Source: JAWWBN01 sp033720955
Lineage (GTDB): Bacteria; Acidobacteriota; Thermoanaerobaculia; Multivoradales; JAHEKO01
Direction: 5' to 3'
Assembly: GCA_033720955.1 (NCBI GenBank)
Contig: JAWWBN010000169.1
Span: 1 to 8,369 of the forward strand
Length of the DNA: 8,369 nt
Shown: positions 1 to 5,387 of the stretch, piece after piece
How positions within the stretch are numbered: position 1 is the first letter of the stretch
Layout: the number at the start of each line of letters is the position of its first letter
Program-made: the position numbers and the translations under genes
Notes under the pieces: model-generated
What the model saw: only the letters and a program-made list of their open reading frames with translations
What the model was told of the DNA's origin: nothing
Database searches by the model: none

Positions 1-890
1 GCCGGCTCCTCGGCCGCCGCCGCCGGCGGCGCCTCCGCGGTCCGGTCCACCACCGGGACGGCGCTCTCCACCTCGGACGGCGGCGCGGCCGGCGGCGGCG
101 TCTGGGCTTCCGGCTCCGGCGCGGGCACCTCCGCCGGCGCTGCGGCCTCGGACGCGTCCTTCAGACCCGTCATCCGACGCACCCGGCTCGCCTCGGGGTT
201 GACCTCCTCGGCCTTGGCCAGAAGCTCCTCCGCCACCACCGCCTGGCCGCGGTCCTTGAGCTCCAGCACGGCGTCGGTGAGGAAGGAGAGGTCGGAGGGG
301 TCCAGGTCCAGGGCTCGCCCGTAGAAGCGCACGGCCTCGCCGTACCGCTCGTGCTCCACCATCAGCTCGGCGATCTCGAGGTACTGCGCGACGGCCTCGG
401 GGCGGCGGTCGGCCTGCAGACAGAGATCGGCCAGGGCCAGCCGCGCTGCCGGGTCCTGCGGATCCAGCTCCACGATCTTGCGCTGGATGCTGATCACCGC
501 CAGGGTGTCCCCGCTCTGCGCGTGATAGTCGGCCACCACCTGGTACTGGGCCCGCGCCTCGTTCAGCAGCCCCTGCTGGCGGTAGAGGTCGGCCAGCGCC
601 TCATAGATCTCGATCCGGGTCGGGTCGACGCGGATGACCTTCTTGTAGATGGCGATCGCCTTGACGTAGAAGCCCTCGCGCGAGAAGTGCGAGGCGGCGC
701 GGCCGAAGAGATCCACCGCCTCGTCCAGGCGCCCCAACCGGAGGTAGAGGTCGCCCACGCGGTTCAGGGTGCGGGTGTCGTTCGGGGCGTCGTTGAGGAC
801 CTTCCGGTACTCGCCGATGGCCGCTTCGAGCCGTCCCTTCTGGACGAGCTTCTCGGCCGCCTGGACCGTCTTCTGCCGTCGGATCGTCAT
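1..890 (-). CDS. Tetratricopeptide-repeat protein (3' end beyond the window)
   Basis: The frame is open from an ATG at 890 to the left edge (296 codons, no stop seen), so the C-terminus is missing. Residues about 5-232 are helical repeats with TPR spacing. Examples are LNRVGDLYLRLGRLDEAVDLF (42-62, shown in part), the stretch at 76-112 containing KAIAIYKKVIRVDP, and the stretch at 182-198 containing GEAVRFYGRALDLDP. From about 245 the chain becomes an Ala/Pro/Glu-rich linker, probably disordered. No signal peptide or membrane segment is visible, so it is probably a cytoplasmic scaffold or adaptor; the partner is unknown. It starts 4 nt after the rnhB stop, with GGAGG about 9 nt upstream of the ATG, so it is the distal gene of the operon. 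TPR assignment is firm by sequence pattern; specific function is not recognised. Confidence 0.85.
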   Translation of the reverse strand, partial: MTIRRQKTVQAAEKLVQKGRLEAAIGEYRKVLNDAPNDTRTLNRVGDLYLRLGRLDEAVDLFGRAASHFSREGFYVKAIAIYKKVIRVDPTRIEIYEALADLYRQQGLLNEARAQYQVVADYHAQSGDTLAVISIQRKIVELDPQDPAARLALADLCLQADRRPEAVAQYLEIAELMVEHERYGEAVRFYGRALDLDPSDLSFLTDAVLELKDRGQAVVAEELLAKAEEVNPEASRVRRMTGLKDASEAAAPAEVPAPEPEAQTPPPAAPPSEVESAVPVVDRTAEAPPAAAAEEP

Positions 891-894
891 CGCC

Positions 895-1539
895 TCACGC
901 CTCCGCGACCCGGGGCAGAACCGACCGGAAGGTCAGCCGGTGGGAGGGGCAGGGGCCGTACTCGGCGAGGGCCGACAGATGCTCGGGGGCGCCGTAGCCC
1001 ATGTTGCGGGAGAAGCCGTAGTGGGGGTAGCGACGGTCGAGCTCCGTCATCATCCGGTCGCGCTCCACCTTGGCCACGATCGAAGCCGCGGCCACGGCGT
1101 AGCTCAGCGAGTCGGCGCGCACGACGGCGAAGCAGGGACAGGGCGCTCCCGCGAGCTGCACGGCGTCGACCAGGGCGCAGTCGGGCGCCGGGTCGAGCCG
1201 GGCCAGGGCCGCCCGCATGGCCCGCCGCGTGGCCTCCAGGATGTTGACCCGGTCGATCACCGGCGGCTCGACCGCCACGACGGCGACGGCGAGAGAGCTC
1301 TCGCGCAGCCGCTCCGCCAGCGCGGCGCGGCGCTCGGGCGACAGCCGTTTGCTGTCGTCCACCCCGGGCACGAGCCGACCGGGCCGGGGGATCAGCGCCG
1401 CCGCGACCACCGGGCCGGCCAGACAGCCCCGTCCCACCTCGTCCACCCCGGCCACCCGCGCGAAGCCCTGCCAGAGGAGCCGCTCCTCCAGCCCCTGGAG
1501 GAGCTGCAGCCGGAACGCCTCCGCGAACAGGTGTCGCAT
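895..1539 (-). CDS. rnhB: Ribonuclease HII
   Basis: RNase HII cuts the RNA strand of RNA/DNA hybrids and starts removal of single ribonucleotides misincorporated into DNA. Numbering from the upstream GTG at 1560, the hallmark GVDEVGRG supplies the first two acidic residues (D40, E41). LVDA gives D132 and RADS gives D150; together these make the expected four-carboxylate metal site. The family signature SIVAKVERDR follows, at 160-169. Family members more usually read DG and KGDA at the last two sites, so A133 and A149/S151 are mild deviations. The ATG at 1539 gives 214 aa, a normal length; the GTG at 1560 (221 aa) is the alternative. I prefer the ATG because the only purine-rich run before the GTG directly abuts it, although the ATG itself has only a weak GGGGCGG upstream. 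A 42-nt gap separates it from rplS. Confidence 0.95.
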   Translation of the reverse strand: MRHLFAEAFRLQLLQGLEERLLWQGFARVAGVDEVGRGCLAGPVVAAALIPRPGRLVPGVDDSKRLSPERRAALAERLRESSLAVAVVAVEPPVIDRVNILEATRRAMRAALARLDPAPDCALVDAVQLAGAPCPCFAVVRADSLSYAVAAASIVAKVERDRMMTELDRRYPHYGFSRNMGYGAPEHLSALAEYGPCPSHRLTFRSVLPRVAEA

Positions 1540-1581
1540 GCCCGCCCCAGGTCCGCGCACCCTTCCGAAGGCCGGGCTCTC

Positions 1582-1953
1582 CTACCCGCCGGACCCGGCT
1601 CCGGCGCGGTCCTCGCGGCGCTCCTCGATGCGGGCGGCCTTGCCACGGAGGTTGCGCAGGTAGTAGAGCTTGGCCCGCCGGACCCGGCCGCGTCGCACCA
1701 CCTCGATGTGGTCGATCACCGGCGTGTGCAGCGGGAACACGCGCTCCACCCCGATGCCCGCGGACATCTTGCGGACGGTGAAGCTGGCACGGCTGCCGCC
1801 TCCGCGGCGCGCGATGACGACGCCCTCGAAGACCTGGATTCGCTCTTTCTCGCCCTCGCGCACCCGCACGTGCACCCGCACGGTGTCGCCGGGGCGGAAC
1901 TCTGGGATGTCGGAGCGCAGGGTGGCGCTCTCCACTTGCTCGAGTTGGTTCAT
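1582..1953 (-). CDS. rplS: 50S ribosomal protein L19
   Basis: L19 lies at the 30S-50S interface and helps form an intersubunit bridge. The 123-aa product has the complete family pattern: FRPGDTVRVHVRVREG (about 19-34), RIQVFEGVVIARRGGG (about 38-53), a FTVRKMSAGIGVERVFPLH segment (about 58-76) and RRAKLYYLRNLRGKAARI near the C-terminus. A short charged, Gly-rich tail makes it slightly longer than the usual length of about 115. The ATG overlaps the trmD stop as ATGA, a classic coupling junction, and GAGG at 1959-1962 is a good ribosome binding site with 5-nt spacing. It follows trmD as in many bacteria. A candidate internal promoter lies about 40 nt upstream inside trmD. Confidence 0.98.
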   Translation of the reverse strand: MNQLEQVESATLRSDIPEFRPGDTVRVHVRVREGEKERIQVFEGVVIARRGGGSRASFTVRKMSAGIGVERVFPLHTPVIDHIEVVRRGRVRRAKLYYLRNLRGKAARIEERREDRAGAGSGG

Positions 1954-2690
1954 CGGTTCCTCGACTTCCTCTCCGCCGATCGCGGAGCGTCTATGGTATC
2001 ACTCGTTTCGTCTTCGCCGTCCGCCAGGAGATCGGGCCTCTTGCGGGCCGTCGCCGCGCGCGCCTCGCGGCGCCGCCAGCGCTCGATCTCGGCGTGATCG
2101 CCGGAGAGCAGGACCTCCGGCACGGTCAGTCCGTCCACCTCTCGCGGCCGGGTGTAGTGGGGGTGGTCCAGCAGCCCGCGGCGGAAGCTGTCGCGCTCCA
2201 CCGACTCGGGCAGGCCCACCACGCCGGGGATCTGACGCGAGACCGCCTCGATGACCACCATCGCCGGCAGCTCCCCCCCGGAGAGCACGTAGTCGCCGAT
2301 CGACAGCTCCTCGTCCACCACCCGCTGCCGCACCCGCTCGTCGATCCCCTCGTAGCGGCCGCAGAGCAGGATCAGCTCGGGCCGGCGGGCCAGCTCGCGC
2401 ACCCCCTCCTCGTCCAGCCTCCGCCCCTGGGGCGACAGCAGGACCCGGTGGGCGCCGCGGCCGGCGTCGATCTCCTCCACCGCGCGGATCCAGGGAGGCG
2501 CGCACATCACCATGCCCCCGCCGCCGCCGTAGGGCTCGTCGTCCACCGAGCGGTGGGGGTCGTCGGTGAAGTCGCGAAGATCGTGCAGACACACCTCCAG
2601 GCGGCCCTCCGCGATGGCCCGGCCCACCAAGCTGGTGGAGAGGAAGGGCTCGAAGAGCTCCGGAAAGATGGTGATCACGTCGAAGCGCAT
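1950..2690 (-). CDS. trmD: tRNA (guanine-37-N1)-methyltransferase
   Basis: TrmD is a SPOUT-class enzyme that transfers methyl from SAM to N1 of G37 in tRNAs reading CUN, CCN and CGG codons, which prevents +1 frameshifting. The 246-aa product begins MRFDVITIFPELFEPF and has PYGGGGGMVM (53-62). The trefoil-knot SAM site covers LLCGRYEGIDERV (108-120) and SIGDYVLSGGE (130-140). RDSF at 166-169 places D167 at the position of the proposed catalytic Asp, followed by GLLDHPHYTRP (172-182). The start at 2690 is fixed by this conserved N-terminus and overlaps the end of rimM by 16 nt. An upstream-extended reading would be out of family. The last roughly 25 residues (DETSDTIDAPRSAERKSRNR region) are polar and non-conserved, with codons unlike the rest, including a rare ATA. 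Confidence 0.98.
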   Translation of the reverse strand: MRFDVITIFPELFEPFLSTSLVGRAIAEGRLEVCLHDLRDFTDDPHRSVDDEPYGGGGGMVMCAPPWIRAVEEIDAGRGAHRVLLSPQGRRLDEEGVRELARRPELILLCGRYEGIDERVRQRVVDEELSIGDYVLSGGELPAMVVIEAVSRQIPGVVGLPESVERDSFRRGLLDHPHYTRPREVDGLTVPEVLLSGDHAEIERWRRREARAATARKRPDLLADGEDETSDTIDAPRSAERKSRNR

Positions 2691-3214
2691 GACTCGAGCA
2701 GCCCTTCGGGCAGATCCATCTCGATCCGGCCGGCCACCGGGTCGATCCGCCGCAGATAGCTGCGGACGAACGGCACCAGCAGCCGGCGCCCCCCGGTCGC
2801 CACCTCGAGCAGCAGACCGCCGCCGTCCTCCACCACCTCCTCCACCCGGCCGAGCTCTCCCAGCCGCCGGTCGTGGCAGAGACAGCCGACCAGCTCGTGG
2901 TGGTAGAACGCCCCCTCGGGCGCCGGCGGCACGCTCGCCCCCGGCACCTCGAGAGTGGCGCCGCGCAGCTCTTCGGCGGCGTCGCGGTCGGCGCACCCCT
3001 CGAGGGTGATCAGCAGTCCCAGCCGGTGGGCCCGAGTGGCGGCGACCCGGGCGCGACGGCTGGAGCCGTCGGGCGTCACCAGCAGCAGCTCCGACCCGGG
3101 GTCGAACCGCCCGGGCACGTCGGAGAGCGGCTCCACCAGCAGCTCGCCGCGCACGCCGTGCGCGCGACGCACTCGGCCGACGAGGACGCGATCGGGAGCC
3201 GGCGGGGGGGGCAT
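2675..3214 (-). CDS. rimM: Ribosome maturation factor RimM
   Basis: RimM binds S19 and helps mature the head of the 30S subunit. The 179-aa product has the N-terminal barrel motif VLVGRVRRAHGVRGELLVEP (10-29), then a C-terminal PRC-barrel-like half. That half runs from FYHHELVGC to the conserved end LLVPFVRSYLRRIDPVAGRI followed by DLPEGLLE. Length is normal. The ATG at 3214 follows a pyrimidine-rich tract with no Shine-Dalgarno, and no better start lies between it and the conserved VGRV motif. Its 3' end overlaps trmD by 16 nt. It lies 53 nt downstream of khpA, the loosest junction inside the rpsP-to-rplS block. Confidence 0.96.
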   Translation of the reverse strand: MPPPPAPDRVLVGRVRRAHGVRGELLVEPLSDVPGRFDPGSELLLVTPDGSSRRARVAATRAHRLGLLITLEGCADRDAAEELRGATLEVPGASVPPAPEGAFYHHELVGCLCHDRRLGELGRVEEVVEDGGGLLLEVATGGRRLLVPFVRSYLRRIDPVAGRIEMDLPEGLLESCAST

Positions 3215-3267
3215 GGGAGAGGGGCGCCGGCGGGGAGCCGGACGCGGGGGGCAGTGGACTTCTGGGA

Positions 3268-3504
3268 TCAGTCTACGATCTCGAGGCTGTACGGCCCCTC
3301 GCCGTGCACCTCGCGCGTGGAGAGCACCGTCCGCAGCGCCCTCGCCGTGCGGCCCTGACGACCGATCACCTTGCCCAGGTCGCCGTCGGCCACCGTGAGC
3401 CGGAAGGTGGTGCCCTCCCGGTCGGAGAGCTCCTCGAGCTCGACCTGCTCCGGCTCGTCCACCATCAGGCGGACGACCTCCTCGAGCTGGTCGCGGACGC
3501 TCAC
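3268..3504 (-). CDS. khpA: KH-domain RNA-binding protein KhpA (YlqC/UPF0109 family)
   Basis: The 78-aa single-domain protein is the size of the KhpA/YlqC family, which binds RNA and in some Firmicutes works with KhpB in cell-elongation control. The KH signature GKVIGRQGRTARALRT is at 44-59, with the GxxG loop at G48-R-Q-G51. The N-terminal helix DQLEEVVRLMVDEPEQV (5-21) is also typical. The start is a GTG at 3504 that overlaps the rpsP TGA as GTGA. GGAGGG at 3508-3513 lies 3-4 nt upstream, inside the rpsP tail. The frame stays open far upstream as a shadow of rpsP, so a longer start should not be used. Family members commonly sit between rpsP and rimM, which supports the call. Its role in this organism is inferred only. 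Confidence 0.95.
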   Translation of the reverse strand: MSVRDQLEEVVRLMVDEPEQVELEELSDREGTTFRLTVADGDLGKVIGRQGRTARALRTVLSTREVHGEGPYSLEIVD

Positions 3505-3923
3505 GAGCCCTCCGCCTCCGTCTCGGTCTCCGTCTCGGTCTCGACGGCTTCGCTCTCGCCGGTCTCGGCCTCGGTCGAGCTGTCGGCCTCGGTCTCCGCG
3601 GCCGCGGCCTGCGCTTCGGCGGTCGGCTCCTCGGCCGTCACGGCCTCGGCGGCGGGAGTCTCCACCGCCTCGGTCTGGGCCAATCCGCCCTTCGCCTGCT
3701 GCTTCACCAGGCGAAGCACCGTGGGCGAGGGCTTGGCCCCCCTGTCGACCCAGTAGTTGAGCCGCTCGAGGTCGATGTCGACGCCCTTCAGGGTGCCGCT
3801 GGGGTGGTAGTGGCCCAGCTCCTCGATCGCCGAGGAGCGGGGAACGCGCCGCGAGTCGGAAACCACCACCCGGTAGAACGGGCTGTTGCGGTTCCCCATC
3901 CGGCGCAGTCGAATCGCGAGCAT
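3501..3923 (-). CDS. rpsP: 30S ribosomal protein S16 with long acidic C-terminal tail
   Basis: S16 binds 16S rRNA and is needed for 30S assembly. Residues 1-82 are the full conserved domain: MLAIRLRRMGNRNSPFYRVV (1-20), DSRRVPRSSAIEELGHYHP (23-41), then LERLNYWVDRGAKPSPTV (52-69) and LRLVKQQ. Many S16 proteins end near here at 80-90 aa, but this one runs to 140 aa. The extra 58 residues contain 18 Glu and 1 Asp, no Lys or Arg, and end in a TETETETEAEGS run; they are likely disordered. The ATG at 3923 has a strong GGAGGT ribosome binding site 7 nt upstream. It is the first gene of the tightly coupled rpsP-khpA-rimM-trmD-rplS block, 65 nt after ffh. A candidate promoter and a hairpin precede it. 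Confidence 0.97.
   Translation of the reverse strand: MLAIRLRRMGNRNSPFYRVVVSDSRRVPRSSAIEELGHYHPSGTLKGVDIDLERLNYWVDRGAKPSPTVLRLVKQQAKGGLAQTEAVETPAAEAVTAEEPTAEAQAAAAETEADSSTEAETGESEAVETETETETEAEGS
3519..3542 (-). repeat. Tandem 12-bp repeat in the rpsP tail
   Basis: On the plus strand cgtctcggtctc occurs twice head to tail (3519-3530 and 3531-3542), which is also a near-hexamer repeated four times. On the coding strand it encodes the Glu-Thr-Glu-Thr run of the S16 tail. Such a tract could change length by slippage in steps of two or four residues without shifting frame. Confidence 0.8.
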
Positions 3924-3949
3924 GGGTGATACCTCCGGGAATCAAACGA

Positions 3950-3967
3950 CCGGGGCGCGCACCCCGG
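3950..3967 (-). promoter_or_regulatory. rpsP: GC hairpin in the rpsP leader
   Basis: A perfect 6-bp inverted repeat (ccgggg, 6-nt loop cgcgca, ccccgg) lies between the ffh stop and the rpsP start. There is no T-run on its 3' side in the direction of transcription, so it does not look like an intrinsic terminator. It lies upstream of the GGAGGT ribosome binding site and would be near the 5' end of a transcript from the candidate promoter at 3978-3986. Possible roles are leader stabilisation, processing of ffh-rpsP mRNA, or ribosomal-protein feedback; none is shown. Confidence 0.45.
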
Positions 3968-3977
3968 CCGGCCGGCG

Positions 3978-3986
3978 ATGATAGCA
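3978..3986 (-). promoter_or_regulatory. rpsP: Candidate extended -10 promoter for rpsP
   Basis: Read on the minus strand this is TGCTATCAT: a TGN extension followed by TATCAT, which matches TATAAT at five of six positions. It lies 2 nt after the ffh stop, and transcription would start near 3970. No convincing -35 is seen 16-18 bp upstream (GC-rich, inside ffh), which is tolerated by extended -10 promoters. It would let the ribosomal-protein block be expressed separately from ffh. Confidence 0.4.
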
Positions 3987-3988
3987 CA

Positions 3989-5308
3989 TCAAGATCGCCC
4001 GAACGCCTTCTCGAGCCAGCCGCCCTTCAACCGCTTCATCATCTTGCGCATTCCCCGGTACTGCTTGAGGAGCTGGTTGACCTCCTGGACGGTGGTGCCG
4101 GAGCCCCTGGCGACGCGCCGCTTGCGGCTGCCGTCCAGAACGCGGGGCCGGCGGCGCTCCAGCGGAGTCATGGAGTTGACCATCGCCTCGATCCGCTTGA
4201 GCTGGCTCTCGTCCACCATGGACGGGTCGAAGCCGCGGAAGGCACCGCCCCGCGGCAGCAGCTTCATGACCTCCGACAGCGGCCCCAGCTTGCGCATCTG
4301 CCGAATCTGACGGGCCAGGTCGTCGAGGTCGAACTCGCGGCGCGCCAGGCGCTCGGCCATGCGCCGGCTCTCCTCGGTGTCGAGACCGGCCTCGGCCTTC
4401 TCGATCAGGGTGAGGACGTCGCCCATGCCCAGAATGCGCGAGGCCATCCGCGCCGGCTGGAAGAGCTCCAGATCCTCGGCCTTCTCGCCCACCCCGACGT
4501 AGCGCACCGGCACCTCGGCGACGCTGCGCACCGAGAGGGCCGCGCCGCCCCGGGTGTCGCCGTCCAGCTTGGTGAGGATCACCCCCGTCAGGGGCAGCCG
4601 ATCGGCGAACGCCTTGGCGCTGCGCACGGCGTCCTGGCCGGTCATGGCGTCGGCCACGAAGAGGGTCTCGGCCGGGGCGAGGGCCTCGCACAGCCCCGCC
4701 ACCTCGTCCATCAGCTCCTCGTCCACGTGGAGACGGCCGGCGGTGTCCACGATCACGGTGTCGAGCCCCAGCTCCTTGGCTCGGGCCACCGCCCGCCGGG
4801 CCACACCCAGGGGGTCGTCGCCCTTCTCCGGCGTCACCACCGCCACCCCGACCGCCTCGCCCACCTGGACGAGCTGCTCCACCGCCGCCGCCCGCTGCAG
4901 GTCGGCGGCCGCCAACAGGGGGTGCCGGCCGCGGGCCCGGAGCTTCAGGGCCAGCTTGCCGGCGGTGGTGGTCTTGCCGGAGCCCTGGAGACCGCAGAGG
5001 AGGATGACCTGGCGCCCCGACGCCAGCTTCAGCTCCTCGGCCTCCTCGCCGAGCACCCGCTCCAGCTCGTCCCGGACGATCTTGACCACCTGCTGGGCCG
5101 GGGTGAGGCTCTCGATGACGCGCTGGCCGATCGCCTGCTCCTCCACCCGCTTCACGAAGCCTCGCACGACCTTGAAGTGGACGTCGGCCTCCAGCAGGGC
5201 CATGCGGATCTCCTTGACGGCGCTCTTGAGCACCGCCTCGGAGACCCGCCCCTCGCCCTTCAGACGCGTGAAGACGGATTGCAGCCGGTCCTGGAGGCCG
5301 TCGAACAT
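3989..5308 (-). CDS. ffh: Signal recognition particle GTPase Ffh (SRP54)
   Basis: Ffh binds 4.5S/SRP RNA and nascent signal sequences and, with FtsY, delivers ribosomes to the Sec translocon. The 439-aa product has all three domains. The helical N domain (1-95) includes EIRMALLEADVHFKVV. The NG GTPase has P-loop GLQGSGKTT (106-114), AADLQRAAAVEQL (134-146), DTAGR (188-192) and TKLDGDTRGGAAL (246-258). The Met-containing M domain (about 300-430) includes the RNA-binding stretch RVARGSGTTVQEVNQLLKQ. Where many homologues read AADVYRPAAIEQL, this one has LQRAAAV, a mild change. Length is normal for a bacterial Ffh. The ATG at 5308 is set by the conserved MFDGLQDRL start. No Shine-Dalgarno precedes it, and a -10-like TAGAAT lies only 8 nt upstream. 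Confidence 0.98.
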   Translation of the reverse strand: MFDGLQDRLQSVFTRLKGEGRVSEAVLKSAVKEIRMALLEADVHFKVVRGFVKRVEEQAIGQRVIESLTPAQQVVKIVRDELERVLGEEAEELKLASGRQVILLCGLQGSGKTTTAGKLALKLRARGRHPLLAAADLQRAAAVEQLVQVGEAVGVAVVTPEKGDDPLGVARRAVARAKELGLDTVIVDTAGRLHVDEELMDEVAGLCEALAPAETLFVADAMTGQDAVRSAKAFADRLPLTGVILTKLDGDTRGGAALSVRSVAEVPVRYVGVGEKAEDLELFQPARMASRILGMGDVLTLIEKAEAGLDTEESRRMAERLARREFDLDDLARQIRQMRKLGPLSEVMKLLPRGGAFRGFDPSMVDESQLKRIEAMVNSMTPLERRRPRVLDGSRKRRVARGSGTTVQEVNQLLKQYRGMRKMMKRLKGGWLEKAFGRS

Positions 5309-5316
5309 GGGAGGGA

Positions 5317-5322
5317 ATTCTA
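5317..5322 (-). promoter_or_regulatory. ffh: Candidate -10 element of ffh (near-leaderless start)
   Basis: Minus-strand TAGAAT matches TATAAT at five of six positions and stands out in a very GC-rich gap. It ends 8 nt before the ffh ATG, so transcription would begin at or within about 3 nt of the start codon. The absence of any Shine-Dalgarno before ffh fits this. No clear -35 is visible. Confidence 0.35.
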
Positions 5323-5338
5323 GGGGATCGAGCCCGCC

Positions 5339-5369
5339 GACGGCCGGGCCCGTCCGCCCCAGCGGGGAC
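5339..5369. other. GC-rich inverted repeats between the DUF4010 gene and ffh
   Basis: The 79-bp gap contains gacgg/ccgtc (5339-5343 and 5350-5354, 6-nt loop). Overlapping it is a second imperfect repeat, gtccgcccc/gcggggac (5352-5369). The two overlap, so only one could fold at a time. Neither is followed by a T-run on either strand, so I do not call a terminator; a weak structural role at the end of the upstream gene is possible. Confidence 0.25.
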
Positions 5370-5387
5370 TTTCCCTCCCCCGCCGCG

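Noticed and set aside
769..2097. 442-codon plus-strand frame crossing rnhB and rplS
   Set aside because: It runs antisense through several firmly identified genes and their junctions, and its composition is that of a shadow frame.
3950..3967. Intrinsic terminator between ffh and rpsP
   Set aside because: The stem is strong, but no T-run follows in the minus direction, and the downstream genes are usually co-transcribed.
3505..3987. Longer upstream start for the KH protein
   Set aside because: The extension is an out-of-frame reading of rpsP; the 78-aa product from the GTG at 3504 matches the family length and coupling junction.
3926..5323. 465-codon open frame on the plus strand opposite ffh
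   Set aside because: Low-complexity Leu/His/Arg/Gly composition with no family pattern, exactly antisense to a clear ffh. Long antisense frames are expected in GC-rich genes.
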